Shown here one piece after another: positions 34,011 to 46,660 of a stretch of DNA of 64,000 nucleotides. The stretch is taken from contig CM076649.1 of the NCBI GenBank assembly GCA_038496675.1, forward strand, positions 18,592,337 through 18,656,336, in the 5' to 3' direction. The DNA comes from Rachycentron canadum (lineage: Eukaryota > Chordata > Actinopteri > Carangiformes > Rachycentridae). The translations under genes and the position numbers were made by a program. Position 1 is the stretch's first letter. Each line of letters starts with the position of its first letter. A model generated the notes under the pieces. The model saw nothing but the letters and a program-made list of their open reading frames with translations. It had not been told where the DNA came from and made no database searches.

Positions 34011-37000
34011 TGTACAAATTGAAGCACAGTAAATGTTTTAACAAAGGCAAAAAAAAACAACATTAACCATAGGACACAGAATGTGAACCAAAGTCTGAGT
34101 TTCTTTATTGGCTGTATTCAATTATTTATTTAATCATTTATTGCCACTGTGGGAGGTTATTTTAGTAACACATTCAATATTTACTGTCCTTTTAGGTCTT
34201 TGTTGGTCTTTAGCACTTCCTCTTTGGATGTTTAGCTATATGTTCACCAGCTAGTTGCTAACTTTGGCTTTTGTTTGGTGCATGTAGCAAGCAGTGGGTG
34301 AATAAAAGCCCTTTCCACATGATGAAAGTGGTGAAAGTGAAGCAAAACTGGGATGTCGAGTTGTAAAAACCAATCTGAGCTGAAAGACACGGATACTCTG
34401 AGCTGATGGAGAGGCAGCAGAGGCAGGTCATGATTCTCTGTGGGTTTGCAACAGTTTTGATATTATGCCTCATGATTATTAACTTAACGATATTGATTAG
34501 TGCAGCTTTAACTTTTGAGGAATTAATTAGAAAACAGCATCTATAGAGACTAGGAACCAAAGTGATGTTGATATAATCACAAGTAGCATTCTGTCTGTTC
34601 TGGTTTTTATGCATAATCATGCCGATGTTATTCCCAGTGTATGCATTTAAATTTTCTGAAATGTGGTGAATGTAGCAATATGGCATATCAGTGTGTGGAT
34701 TATCGTCTTGTGCTGTTAAAAGTGGAATTAAATTTCCTCTTGTAAGTAAAGTAGTTTGGTGTGTCCCCAAAACAGAGCCCTGCTATTATACCTGTCATGC
34801 TCCTGTTCATCATACTAAACGTTTTGTACAGTTTAAACTATCAAATTATCATTGATGTAAAATGTTAAAAGGAAACTAACACAGACAAAACAGGCATTAG
34901 CTTAATAGGCGCAGGGCTTGGTGCCTTCACAAGACACACTTTAATATGCATAAAACAGCTCTCTAAAAGTTAAGCAAAGCCTTGCACTGGTGATGTATCC
35001 AAGACAGACTCTGACAACCTTCTATATGATGTATGAAGATAAAAGGCCTGTTTTCTGTAGGTGGAGACAGGAGACAGATCTGGAAGGTAGAGAATCTGAG
35101 ATTAATAAGGACGTGGCCTATTCAAACAGTTTCGGAAGCCTTTTTATATGTGTTTTTCAGTGGTTTTGTTTCACTCTTGCTCGCTGTGTTTTAAAACTTT
35201 GTGCCGCCTATGCTGAATCACAGCAGGGCAGAATCACAGAGTTCTTCTGAGCTTCTTTGTGATGGCAAAATTACACAAACAGTTGTAATTTTAGAGAGGT
35301 TTGTGTCAAACACGCCTCAGCTCTAAATATATATATTTTTTTACCCAGGAGACATTAGATTAATGCTGCTTGTTTCCTGGAGGTGTTCTGCAAAAGGTAG
35401 ATTTCACTTCTTAACTGGTGGTATTGCTTGAATTCTTACATCAGTACAGCTTATCCAGAGGCAGTGGCTGACATTTCCTCCCAACTTATTTTGTATTCTT
35501 ACCTCAAAGTTGCTGGCAAAGTGGATAAATCTGCCTCACTGCACCCTATTTACATCCTTGACTCAACAACACCTTTAAACCAAATACCTATCAAATTGGT
35601 TTCCAACTTAGAAAGTGTTTTAACATTGAGCCTGGGAGTGGAAAACAAAATGTACCCAGCATGGTGTTTGACAACCAATGGTGCTGTAGAGCCGTGTTTT
35701 GAGGAACGGGTTTGCTGCATTGTTTGCATCCAATTTTCCTTAAGGTTGCTCATGTGTTTTTATCTGCACGCAGGTGGAGAACGCACATTTCTGGTGACTG
35801 CAGAGGGCAGTAATGGATTTGGATAGTTGGTGGTTATAATGGTCTTATTATTAGCAAAATAACAATTTAAGAAGTACATGCTTGCGAGCACAAACGCTTT
35901 GCAATACTTCAACTAGAAATTGCATAACAACCAACACGTGACAACAATGCTAACATCTGCAGCGTCTCAATAGCTCTCTTTGCTCTTATTATCAACAAAA
36001 AGTCAAGCCAGAACACAGACGTTATATACATACTGATGTTAAAAAAAAAGCAACTAATTGTCAGTTCACACCGACTCTAAACATTCATTAAAAAAAAAAA
36101 AATGCAGATTTCTTATAAACTTAGATGAAGCCAGTCCAGGTTCAACCGTAGCTCAGCTTTTGCAGCAATAACAATATGACTTCGTCTAGTAAGATGATGC
36201 AGTGGCCAGTCACATAGGGGCAAGCGCACGTTGCTGGCAAATGCGTTGTATTTCTACTGTTATCTTGTGATCATCTTGACAAAAGATAAAATAGCTGCCG
36301 GTGTGATGACTTCCGAGAGTAGAATCCTGTCTCTGAGTATTAAAAACCATGCCCTCAGATTCACAGGATCTGCTTCTTAGACTTCCTGGATTTAATTTCA
36401 TGTCTCACTGGTACCACAAGCAACCGATGCAGCCCCTTGCATTGTTTTAACGCAGGGCTGTTTTTGTTCTGTCAATCCTGTGATGAGGTACTCAGAAGCA
36501 ATTGTGGTTAAGGGTATACAAACTAACCTCAAAGTCCCTGATCAGTCAGAGACCTTTGCTGCATTTCATACTCTCTCCCCATGTTTCCTGACTGTTTCTT
36601 ACACTACTCCTGTCCAGTAACAGTGTAATTTTCTGAAAAAGAAATTGTTTTAAGCCATTTCTATGATGCCAGCTGACGATAAAAATTCAGAAATGTGTTA
36701 TTCTGTCCCACAGAAACTGATTGAATCTATAAAAGAAAAGCTTTCCATGGCAGAAATTCACCAAAATGTTCAACATTACAGTGTTTTCAACGCACAAAAA
36801 GAAATGTATCCAATGACAGTGTCGAAACTCATATTCTTATTCATTACCAAAGGAAATGAGACAAAAATAAAAGAAAATTGCATCAAATTTGTCCATTAAA
36901 CCAACAGAAACACTGCGAGTCAATTTTTTGACAGTAGTAATATCCCACCAGCAGCCTCATGTATTCATTCATATGCAGTTATTTGCTATGTGATGTGAAG

Positions 37001-38173
37001 TGTGACTTAAGGACAAGTGGAAAACTAACTTTTTGCCATAAAGTGTGTCCAAAAACATTCACATAGCCAAATAATGTTTCTTAGTCGCCTAACTTATCTT
37101 AACAATAACAATATGTGGTGTGTCTATAAGACATGTAGTCACTGTGCCAAAGATCTGTGAGAAAACTTTCTTCTTTCAGAAAACCAGCAGGAGATTTGAC
37201 TTAGAAACACAAAGTGCTGCAGTTTTTGTGTAACTTAATCTGCTTTTAAAGCGGACCACTGACAGGGGAGATGACTTGCTGTAAATCCTCTTCTGTACTC
37301 AGTACAGCATGTACTGTATTAAGATAATGAATGTGTCAAAAACTGTCATGTATCAGTGAGTAGAACATCCTCAACAAAAACAATTTCTTAATATTTGGGT
37401 TTCCTTTTTGACAAAAAAACATAAAGTATCTTCATGAGTATTGACAGACTTTTAACTGAGTGTTTTTTGGGGGGTGGGGGGGTTTGTTGTTTTGTTTTTT
37501 TCCACATCAGCCTCATTCGTACTTTCAGCTTCTTTCCTGTTGCAGGGGTTTAAGATGCTGAGAAGACCTGTCTTCCTGACACTCAACCAACTTTTGAGTT
37601 TTAATTCTCACTCCAGGGAGATGATGTCTAAGAGGGAAAAGCACACGACTGTTGTGAAATTCTTCTCGACGTTTGAGGGTTTTTCATCTTTTGGCTTTGC
37701 ACCTTTGTGAGCATAAAAGCTATGAGGCTTCAGGCACGAACAATGCTACTCGAACTTATAGGAATGGCTTTGCTTTCTGTAGTGGCTGTCCCTGGAGTTG
37801 CTGGGAATATGGTAATTGATGTGTATGAGTTACTTTGTGCATTCACTGAACTTCGGTTTTCAAGGAAAGTGGAAACAGGAGCAACTTGCACTGTGGTTTT
37901 GATTAAAACCGTTGATTGTGAATCCTATAAATGGCGGTTGCTTCAATAGATCACATACTCACGGGTTTAAGTTCAGTTATAGTTGTCAGCCAGAAACGCA
38001 GTTACAAATGCAATTACTCCAACGTAGTGCTCTTTGTTATGTTCCTGCGGTCTTTTTGTGTTCCACGCCTTGTGAAATGAACATGCTGAGCAGGCAAAAG
38101 AGGCTCATTTTCAAAGGTGCTGCTAATGACAACCTTCCCACCATACTCATCTCACCTGTTTCTTTTTCCACAG
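34011..38173 (+). other. Intron 1 sequence up to the coding exon
   Basis: No named repeat was recognised. The open frame at 34258-34770 (minus, 170 codons, rich in Thr, Ile and Asn) is the longest single frame outside the low-complexity promoter island. It lies upstream of the LINE fossil on the same strand, but its product matches no LINE or other domain I know. The frame at 35428-35826 (132 codons) is likewise unrecognised. Homopolymer A-runs occur at 36040-36049 and 36090-36102, and a G-run at 37468-37482. Confidence 0.4.
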
Positions 38174-38253
38174 ATTGGGGAACCGCAGGTGCAAATCGGA
38201 TTCCATACATTTGTGATTGAATGTGAGACTACTTTGACCCTACAAAATTGAAG
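38174..38253 (+). other. cntn4: 5' UTR part of the first coding exon
   Basis: It follows the acceptor TTTCTTTTTCCACAG. It contains a minimal start-stop upstream element, ATGTGA at 38221-38226, in the same frame as the coding ATG and 33 bases before it. Ribosomes pausing on such AUG-stop elements can reduce downstream initiation in known genes; an effect here is inference. Confidence 0.65.
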
Positions 38254-38308
38254 ATGATGTTGCTATGGAAACTGCTGGTGCTGCAGTCACTTATGGGGTG
38301 CCTTGCAG
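38254..38308 (+). CDS. cntn4: Contactin-4-like, first coding exon (signal peptide)
   Basis: The exon encodes MMLLWKLLVLQSLMGCLA and ends after the first base of the next codon, GCA-G, followed by the donor GTAAAG (phase 1). The peptide has a short start, one Lys, a Leu-rich hydrophobic core and a small-residue end (GCLA), so it is a secretory signal. From memory, mammalian CNTN4 starts MRLPWELLVLQSFILCLA (12 of 18 positions equal), CNTN3 starts MMFPWKQLILLSFIGCLG, and CNTN6 starts MRLLWKLVILLPLINSSA. CNTN4 fits best; CNTN3 is the main alternative. Contactins are GPI-anchored neuronal adhesion proteins with six Ig and four fibronectin III domains, acting in axon guidance and synapse formation with partners such as PTPRG and APP. 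All those domains lie beyond the window. The start has A at -3; the second ATG directly follows and could also serve. The acceptor and donor are both strong. Confidence 0.75.
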
Positions 38309-41300
38309 GTAAAGTATCTTATTAAGAACTTTTGATGCATGCCAAAGCTGCCTTTGTGAAGTCTGAGTCCTTATTCATATGTATTTGGGGCAGGTGGCAG
38401 TTTGAAAGCCGTAGTTTAGAAAGGAGCAACCTCATGTTGATTAGGCACAAGCAAACATATTTTTACCCACTGATATAAAATAAGACCGTAGCGTCCGTTG
38501 AAAATTATTGTTTAAGTAAGCCATTGTATGCTAATGACTTCCAATCACAGGCAATATTGCATTTCAGCTTTGCCTATGTGGCACTCAGAAAAGGTTACAA
38601 TATCATCCTGAATGAGAATGAGCAGAATTTACTGCATCAAAGTGGGGATGAAAATATTCAGTTCAACCAGTTACACAGTTCCCAATTAAGATTTTATCAG
38701 GAGTGGAAACCTGCCATAAATCTAATGCAGTGTTTCTGCTACAGCAAAATGGCCACTGCAGCTGCAGTGTCAGTTCAAAGTTGCATTTGCACAACTCTGC
38801 AGATGGCTTTTAATTTGAAATGACTGATAGAGGAAGTGGAGCCGCATCACGACACACAGCTTAAATGAGATTGAGAGAAGGAGGAAGAAGAGACGAGACA
38901 GGGGTAGATTTAACTAGATTTAACTAGCTAACACAAAGTTAGCGTACCCCACCTAAGTGTGTGGCCTGGCCATCGAGCATCACTGCATGTTTGTTCCAGG
39001 ACTGGGTTTACCCCTTCACCAACCTGACGTGAGACCCCACCCCAAACCAACATAATCAATAATATGTATGTGAAATAAATTAATATACACACATTGAATG
39101 TACACTACAGTGTTTGGTGCTGTGGAGCAGTGTTTTATGAGTTGAAGCTAATTTAAATACAACTTTCACAGGGCACCTTTGATTCTAATCTCAATGAATT
39201 GAGTGAAATTTAATTGTGGATTTAGATATTTAAAAAAAAAAAAAAGTGCTACATGTATGAAAACGGTTGTTCATATCTAAATTCAAGTCAATAAATGAAT
39301 CCAGTGTGAAATATGTTTCAGGAGGCTCCTCATCATCTGTTTTAATTTAATCTCAACAGTTGAACAGTCACCTGGATTCATTTGGACTGTAGCATTTTAG
39401 TTACAGTAAGTAATCAATCAATGAGCGAATGAATCAGTTAACAGGAGTTAACAGGAAATCTTTCTCTGGGTTCTCTCAAATGTCCATCATTCATTCACCA
39501 CGCAGTAAAGTTGAGTTATAGCTTCATTATGTCGTGGTGCCCATTTCAGCCAGAGGCTCTGTGGCATTGATCACATTTTGATGGAGGACTTTAATTTGTC
39601 TCCTTTACAAATAGGTGGGGTCACCAGAGAGCATCGGTAGAATCACTCAGCGTGTTTAATCAACAGGCATTATACGAATCAAGATGAAGAAAAGGCTTTA
39701 TTGAAGTCTGTGTTCTGGTGAAACACTGCTTCTCATTACTCAACATACATTAAGCCTCTTGTGAACCTCCTGCCCTCTGCTGCACATTAGATTATCAGAT
39801 TTGTGTGAGGGATCTTTGAGCCGTAGCGCTCTGGCCTCACTGTTTCGCCTATGAATGTCGCTGCTTATCTGAAAGCAGCTCCACATGATCTCTCGGCGGA
39901 CAACTGCGGATAATTGACCAGCATGCTGTGGGTGTAGCTGTATCGTCATGGAGATGATACATGATGGATGTCATTACTGTCATGGAGAAATGGGTGCACA
40001 CAGATGAACAGCCTAGTTACAGCGCATGGATGTCAACTTGTTTGGATTGTGGTCATTGTAAACCAGTGTACCTCCACTGGCAATGGATGATACACAATAA
40101 CCATCGAACAATACATCACTGTCTAAATAAGCTCTTTATAGAATGAGCTCTGTGGCTGAATTTGTTCCGTCTCAACTGCTTGTTCCTCCTGAGACATCAG
40201 CGTACACTGTACACTCGAACTTGACAATGTTTTGCGTCTAACCCAAAGTGAATCTGAACCTCCAACAAAATGGTGCCCTGATACTAACCTTGGATTTCAC
40301 CTGGAAGAATGTTGATGCCGAAAGACTGAAAAGCCTGGATTAAATTCAATGGCGTGTTTCCCTAACAACCGGTCCTATTGTTATTGAAATCTTTTTTTTT
40401 CTACTGTTAATGTGCCTATAAAAGGGTAGAGAGCCAAGGTCATGCAGTCAGAGTGACAGTGCATGGAGCATTTCTGTCATTGTTCTTAGTGGGAAAACAA
40501 GTGTGTTGCTGAGGTTTTAGTCCAACAACAGCACTTGGTATAATGAAGTGAAACCTTTAGGATTTTAACAACGATCGCTATACAAACATAAAAAATAAGA
40601 TTCACTAGCAATACCGCCTAAAGAAATTTCCTCAGCTCTAGTTGTTACGAAAAAGACCTCTGTGACCTGCTGTGATAACAGACCACTGTGATGACCTCCA
40701 CCCCCCCCCACCCCCTCCGCCCCTACAACAAATCAGCTGTGGACTCACCTCTTCTGTCATGACATTTAATCCACACTGGTCTGCAGCTCAGGGGAAGAGT
40801 CAAAAACAGGCACATCAACTAAACAACCATATGAGTCCTTACCTAGACACGGTGTTGGTGAAGGTGCTTTGAAAGCACAACCCACTACTAGACAATGGAA
40901 GATGTGTTGAACTAGAGCAGAGCTGCCACAGTGAGAGAGCTAGTTTATTAAAAGTTCCTACTCGTTCACGGGCCGTAAAATTAACGTAAAAAATAAAATA
41001 AACTTACAGGAAAATGCACAGGGTGTTATAGGATGTATAAAATAATTGCGGAAGTATGGCCATGGTGATTCTTCCCCAGGCTGAGATTCAAGAGATGCAT
41101 GATTTAGCAACGTCCGTAGTTTTTGCATATGACAAATGTGCGCCTGACAAAGACAGGCTGTCGCAATGATCAGGATGAAAGAGAGCAGCAATGGTGAAGT
41201 AAAAGTAGAAAAATAGGTATTACTTTCCTTTTATAGCCAAAAATGATTTGCAGTTTCTGTAGGTAACTATGACAAAAGAACTTTAACTGCTTGAATCACT

Positions 41301-42839
41301 CTGCACATGTAGTTGAAGCTTCTGCAAAATGTGCAAGTTAAATTACACATAGCTCACATACTCCTCAACACTGCCACTGCATATACATGTGGACTGAACC
41401 ACACTGTTGAGGAATTTTATCGCATTATCTTCCTGGATCAGCACATTTTGACACATCGTCTACTGCACCTTTACCACTCCTTCTTCTGTATTGCACCCTG
41501 TGTGTGTTGCAGGCATCAGTTGAAGCTACTCGATGCCTCAGATTCAGTTTCTGTCTCAAGCGAGATTTTTAGACTTGTTCTAAAGATGGTCACATCAGGT
41601 AAAAATATCTCTACAATTGTTTCAACAGGAATGAATATTTGTCCAACTGTTTTGATGCAAGAGCTGAGTATGCAGATTTACGTCCTGGTAAAAGCAGGGT
41701 TAATGAGGACAGAGTTGCTTAATATTTAAAAGTACAGTAAGAGCCGTGTGCGAACATCCGTGAACCACAGCCGTAAAAAAGGCTCGTCTAAACTTGGTTT
41801 ACCCTCCCTGCAAAATTCACAGCAAGTGAACATTTGCTTTAAACAATCTTTCAGGGAAGCATGTACTCAGACCTCTATACCACTAATGTGTTCTCAGGCG
41901 AGCTGGAAACGAACATCTTGGAGCATATTTTTAATTTTTTTTTTTTTTTTAGATCTTTAAGCTTGAGCTCAGGATTATTATAGTAACCCTCCTGCTTATC
42001 AGTTTGGAACAAAACTCACTTTACAATGGATGATAAGGCCCCGAAATGGATTAGAGAGGTGGAGAGGTGATAAACTGTCTATTGGAAACAAGAATGATGC
42101 ACTGATGCAATATGCAGCTCGGCTTGCAGGGGGCGGGGGGTACTGATCATTGCATGTAGCAGCTTTAGTTACACCCCCCTCAGCTTGGGGAGTTGTAAAT
42201 TGATTTGTTTTTTCATGCACAATGAAAAGCTTGATAATAACACATGTGCCAGTTGAAACTAAAAAATCCAATTACATTTTTAAATTAGTCACCTGCCTGT
42301 TTACTTGCGGACTATAATGCCGGTCTGCAACAAAATGAGGACAGGGGTGTCGCTTCATTTCTGATACAGTACCAAGTCACAACAACTGAAAGGATTTTTT
42401 GGGATTATTGTTGAGAAATTAAAGAAAAAACTCCAGTGTTTGTCACATTTCTCCATGTTAACATTTTCGTTGTAATATATTTGCTCATCGCCTCAGTTGT
42501 AGAGATTCAGACAAAAAAGTTACAGAAAAAAAAAAAAAACTGCAGTTTTCTTCCAGTTTTTCACAAACACCAGAAGTCTATTTGTGATATCAGGCTGTGC
42601 AGCTCCTTGAGTTGTGGGAACTAAGCTAAGCAGTTTGCTCAAATGGCTGCAGGCATTTCTAAAGGATCATTTTCTGTGCTTGTTGTTGTTTCTCTTTCCT
42701 TTTTTTTTTCTTTTTCTTTTTGTGGAAAGCTGTAACAAAGCAAAATGACCCACAGTTATAGTCGGAAATGCCATTTTGACAACTGATGTTGGTTGCAAAA
42801 GCAAGACTATGTAACTTTTGTTGAGCACAAGTGGAAACC
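38309..42839 (+). other. Intron 2, first part, a possible conserved block at 39.8 kb
   Basis: No repeat family was recognised. A CpG-containing, less AT-rich block at 39765-39960 stands out (TTATCTGAAAGCAGCTCC, TCTCGGCGGACAACTGCGG). A 12-bp direct duplication GATTTAACTA(GATTTAACTA) lies at 38907-38928. C-rich tract at 40698-40720, T-run at 41937-41950, G-rich run at 42128-42140. A 138-codon open frame at 41313-41729 has no domain. Confidence 0.4.
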
Positions 42840-43200
42840 CACAGTGACGTCACCACGTTTGTGGTTTGTGGTTTGTGAGCTGCCGATTTGAAGCCTCCAG
42901 TTTGTAATTTGGTTGACACCATCTTGGTTTTTGAAACCAGAGGAAACCATATTTAGAGGAGAAGGTGGAGTTGAGGAGGAGTGAGGGGTGGATCTGACCT
43001 ACTGACCTACCTCTAGATGTTCCTCTAAATGGGACCACCTTCTAAAAAATGTACATCATGTTATATTAAAGACTTGAAACTAAAGACTGAGGCCATAAAC
43101 TCATTAGGAAAATGTTTTGCTGAGTTAATAATTAAAGTGAGAAGTGGGGCCATTTTTCCATAGACTTCAATACAATCTGGCTATGTCCATTTTTATATCA
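42840..43200 (+). repeat. Dispersed teleost repeat (family C) with a cAMP-response-element palindrome
   Basis: The left part has GTGACGTCAC (42844-42853), 'gccgatttgaagcctccag', 'gaccatcttggtttttgaaacc'-like text and 'gagaaggtggagttgagg'. The right part (43040-43190) matches the reverse complement of 5005-5165. No coding capacity. Family class is unknown to me. TGACGTCA is the classic CREB/ATF binding palindrome. Confidence 0.7.
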
Positions 43201-44920
43201 AGGTCTAGAGGTGAGCAGCACCAGCAGCGAGCTCTGCTGCCACAAGTTGTAATTGCAGTGCAGTAATTGCTAACAGCTCAGGAACGGAAAACAAAGTCAT
43301 CATCTTAGAACAAACCAGCCATAACATTTCGTTTGGCTGATGGACCGAGTACATCTGAACCCACTGCAGCCGTGTTGTAAAATGTAGCCACTAGGAGCCA
43401 GTTCACCTATGTCGTGATCCACCTAAGAAATAGTTACGCCCAATCCGAGTCACAGACTGCAAGGGCAGGCCTTCAGAACAGGCTCAAAAGAGGCACCAAT
43501 CTCCCCATTACAACACAATGCATTGTGATATATAAAGTAGTATTTTACATTCCTTCAGGACTTAAGCATGTCGTCTAATATAACAGCTATTCATATTTTT
43601 CTTACTTTCAACAAATCCCTCGAAACCAGTGATGGAAGTTATTTTGTGATGCACTTTATTCTTCTAAGAAACAGAGCTCCAAAGTTTTTGAAAACTATTG
43701 AAAGGACCCATATTGTTACACCGGGTGTCAAGTCCCCACAGTGTAATGAATGTTGGGGTCCCTACATCTGATGCCATAATTTTTTTTTTTTTACTTTTTA
43801 TTTTTGGGATTGGTTGACTCATAACAAAAAGAAAGAATATCAAGAATGTCTGCTCTGGTTCCAGGCGACATATCAGACTTGGTCAATATCAACGCTACAG
43901 GTTTTTGGGTTTTAAATGCAACTGCAGCACCATCTTTGTTTGGTTTTCAAGAAAATCAAACTAGCTACTTGTTGTGATGAGTGTTGAAAAAGTGTGGGGT
44001 ATTTGAAAACCTAAAACATTTGTTGCAAAAACTCAAAGAAGCCGTCAACTGAGAGCCTTTTCTTTTGTTACCCAGCCATCACTTGTTAAACCCAGTATGC
44101 TGATGTGTTGTTTGTGTGCCAAAAGGCTCCAAGAAGTAAATTAGGTGGGTGGAGGGTTGCACTGATAGGGAGGTGATTTAGTGTATAGACATGTTTTAGG
44201 TTATTTTTCTCACTTTTTTTTCCCTCTGTGTGCTCGGTGAATCACTCTTGCCTGTTAGTGGGTGATAGCCGTGGCGCCGCTCTCCCGACCACGCTCCTGG
44301 TCCCCGACGCATCCGGAATCTTAATTCCCTGCTCATTGCCCCAGCTTATTCTACCATGATAATAGCAGCAAGCGCCCTTTACTTCTGTTCACGCTTTCTT
44401 GCACATTTTCCCCAAGCTGCTTTTTTGTGTGTATGTGTATATGTGTGTGTATGTGCGATTTTTGGGTCCTGTCTCAAAAGCGTTTGATTTCTTCACCCTG
44501 ACAGTTGCTGTGGAGCAGATTAAGGGGACTGTCTTTTCAGACAGGCTCATCATTTTATACAGGCACACGTGTGCACAAATAAACACCCACACACACACAT
44601 TGGACATAAGCACATTTTTTGCTTTGTGAGAGAAAGAGCTTGGTTTCCAGACATTTGTGCCCGGTGCATGAAAAGTGAGAAATATGGTTGTTGTTTTGTT
44701 TTGTTTTTTTCACAACAAAAGGATTCGGAGAAGGAAACACAACCAGAAACAGGAAGTCATTTTGCACAGAAATAACAGCGGTAAGTAAGCATTGTGCTCA
44801 GGGTGAATGCTCTGGCTCCATTTAAAAAGATGTACCAGGATGTTTTCTGCTTTGACTGAAAATTGCATTTGCTGAAAGTTTCTCTGTTTCATAAGTCAGA
44901 GAGCTGCCACCCACCTTACC
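43201..44920 (+). other. Intron 2, with an isolated CpG cluster at 44.27-44.32 kb
   Basis: No repeat was recognised. 44269-44320 holds seven or so CpGs within about 50 bases (GTGGCGCCGC, CCCGACCACG, CCCCGACGCATCCGG). It is followed by a smooth unique-looking stretch to 44390. T-run at 43777-43792. TG-rich sequence at 44425-44456. Confidence 0.4.
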
Positions 44921-45095
44921 TTAAAGGAATAGTTTGACATTTTGGTAAGCACACTTGTTTGCTCTCCTGCCAAGAGTAAGACGGGAGGACTGATAGCACT
45001 CAGGTTAAGTAAGAAGCGAGAGCCACCATCCGAGCATATTGATTGTTCTCCTTAATGTCGGAGTTTATTTAGATGTAACTGTCAGCAGCCTGACA
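44921..45095 (+). repeat. Family A repeat, 5' fragment
   Basis: It starts 'ttaaaggaatagtttgacatt', then 'gctctcctgccaagagtaag' and 'gaggactgatagcactcagg', equivalent to the left end of the element at 14540-14860. It breaks off before the central block. Confidence 0.6.
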
Positions 45096-46539
45096 TTTCT
45101 GGAGCTGGCCGTGTGGGAGATACTGTGGAAACTCTCTCCAACTGTCTGTTACTGTCTCAATGATATGATATGAATGCAGAACGTGCTCAAGCACGTAACT
45201 TCCTTGCGAAACTTCTTTTTTTTTACATTTCTGTCTGCGTGCGAATTAAAGAAATGCAAATATAATGTATTCATTAGCCAAAAAAAAAAATGTGAGTCTG
45301 GTAAGCTGTTTCCCGTGGCTCCCAGTTTGTGCCGTGGTGTCGTGAAATGAGGCAGAGGCGCGTCTGTGAATTGAAAATGTTTCGCCTTGAGTGAGGAATT
45401 CTTACTCTTACTCCGGGGCTTTCTGAATCTACCCTGAAGACTACAGAGACAGGAGGAAAAAGCTAGTGGAAAATAACAGGAAGAGCGGTGGGTGGCAGGT
45501 TGTTCTTGGTGAGTTGTGAGTTCAGTCAGAGGCTGAGCTGAACACACACACACACACACACACGCACACACACACACACAGCCACACACACGGTTAGTGA
45601 AAACGTGTTGCTAGCTAGCGAACAACTATCATCTCTTACTGGCTGTTACACGTCTAAAGGCCTGTCTGTCAAATTCACATACATAATGCAAACGTTTTCT
45701 GTCTGAACCACCTTAATTTTCAAGAAGAAAACAAATAAGTGTAGAGGAGTGGAAAAAACAAACCAACTGAGTTTCTGATTAGTTAGCCTACCTTTTTATA
45801 ACATGACCAACGGGTTGAGTTCAGGATAGAGGACTTTGATGGTTTAATTTTTAGTGTTTGTGCTCATTTCTCTAAATTAAAAGAGAAGAAAAAAGGCGGT
45901 GAAAAGAAGAATGTTTTCGTTCTGACTGAGGTCAGACCTCAGCGGCGAACAAAACATTACTGGAGCTGTTCACAGCTTTCCTAACATTTTTGAAGTGTAG
46001 AGGACAACCTGTTGTGAATCCTTCTTCATACATGGGTTACTAATGCACCATCAAGGCCGTTTTTCGCTGCTAAAAGCATGCATGACATCTCTAATCAGAA
46101 ATACGGGAGTCATGTGTTAGCCTTGACACAGCTCCCTGGTGTAGCCTTGCACTTACATTGACCCTTTTTAGCAACTCCAAATAGATTTTCTCCCATTTGA
46201 AATAAAAGCTGTGTTTTCTACACTTTTACATGGACGAAATATTAAAGTTTGTAAAAAGGTGCAGTTATTATTATTATTATTAGATCCACCCATACAGACT
46301 CTTTCAAAACTGTAAAACATGAGCTACCCTCAAATTACATTTCATGCATTGTTTATTTCATTCATAATTCACCACCATACTGTGTTAACGCATGCTGAAA
46401 ACAATGCAATACTCAACTTTCCATGACCTGTTCCTGTGAGAGACAAAACGTACCAATGAAACAAATAAGTTGTTTTCTCATCCCTTAGTGATCTGAAAAT
46501 TCACCCAAAGTTCACCCATGGTTCTGTCATCACGGCTGC
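45096..46539 (+). other. Intron 2 sequence with CA microsatellite
   Basis: (CA)n with G interruptions at 45542-45591 and (ATT)n at 46267-46282. Nothing else was recognised; the minus-strand frame 45149-45589 reads through the CA tract. Confidence 0.5.
45542..45591 (+). repeat. CA microsatellite
   Basis: (CA)n with single CG and GC interruptions. Confidence 0.95.
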
Positions 46540-46660
46540 AGCGGCGTTTTCCTGTTCCTCTGCCTCTGTCAAAAGTTGCCATCACGCCTGCAGTTTGCAC
46601 AAAACGCAGCCGCCTGAACGACCAGATCATATCACCCCAATTTTTAATTTTTGACATCAG
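46540..46660 (+). mobile_element. Possible LINE reverse-transcriptase fragment
   Basis: Translation near 46589-46640 gives LQFAQNAAA, a stop, then TTRSYHP. This resembles the QNAAAR...RDHITP segment near the C-terminus of L2/Rex-type LINE reverse transcriptases. Only about 20 codons match, so the call is tentative. Confidence 0.4.

Larger units (their letters stand above)
21829..38173 (+). other. cntn4: Intron 1 of the contactin gene (inferred)
   Basis: It begins GTAAGG and ends in a pyrimidine-rich tract followed by CAG (TTTCTTTTTCCACAG, 38159-38173). About 16.3 kb. Further untranslated or alternative exons inside it cannot be excluded. Its contents are listed as separate entries. Confidence 0.5.

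Noticed and set aside
34258..34770. 170-codon minus-strand open frame near the LINE fossil
   Set aside because: It has no domain, no LINE motif and an ordinary AT-rich composition. It was considered as a LINE 5' part but lacks any endonuclease or reverse-transcriptase signature.
41313..41729. 138-codon open frame in intron 2, tested as the missing Ig exon
   Set aside because: No Ig-type cysteine/tryptophan spacing, no phase-1 acceptor at its start, and no similarity to contactin Ig1.
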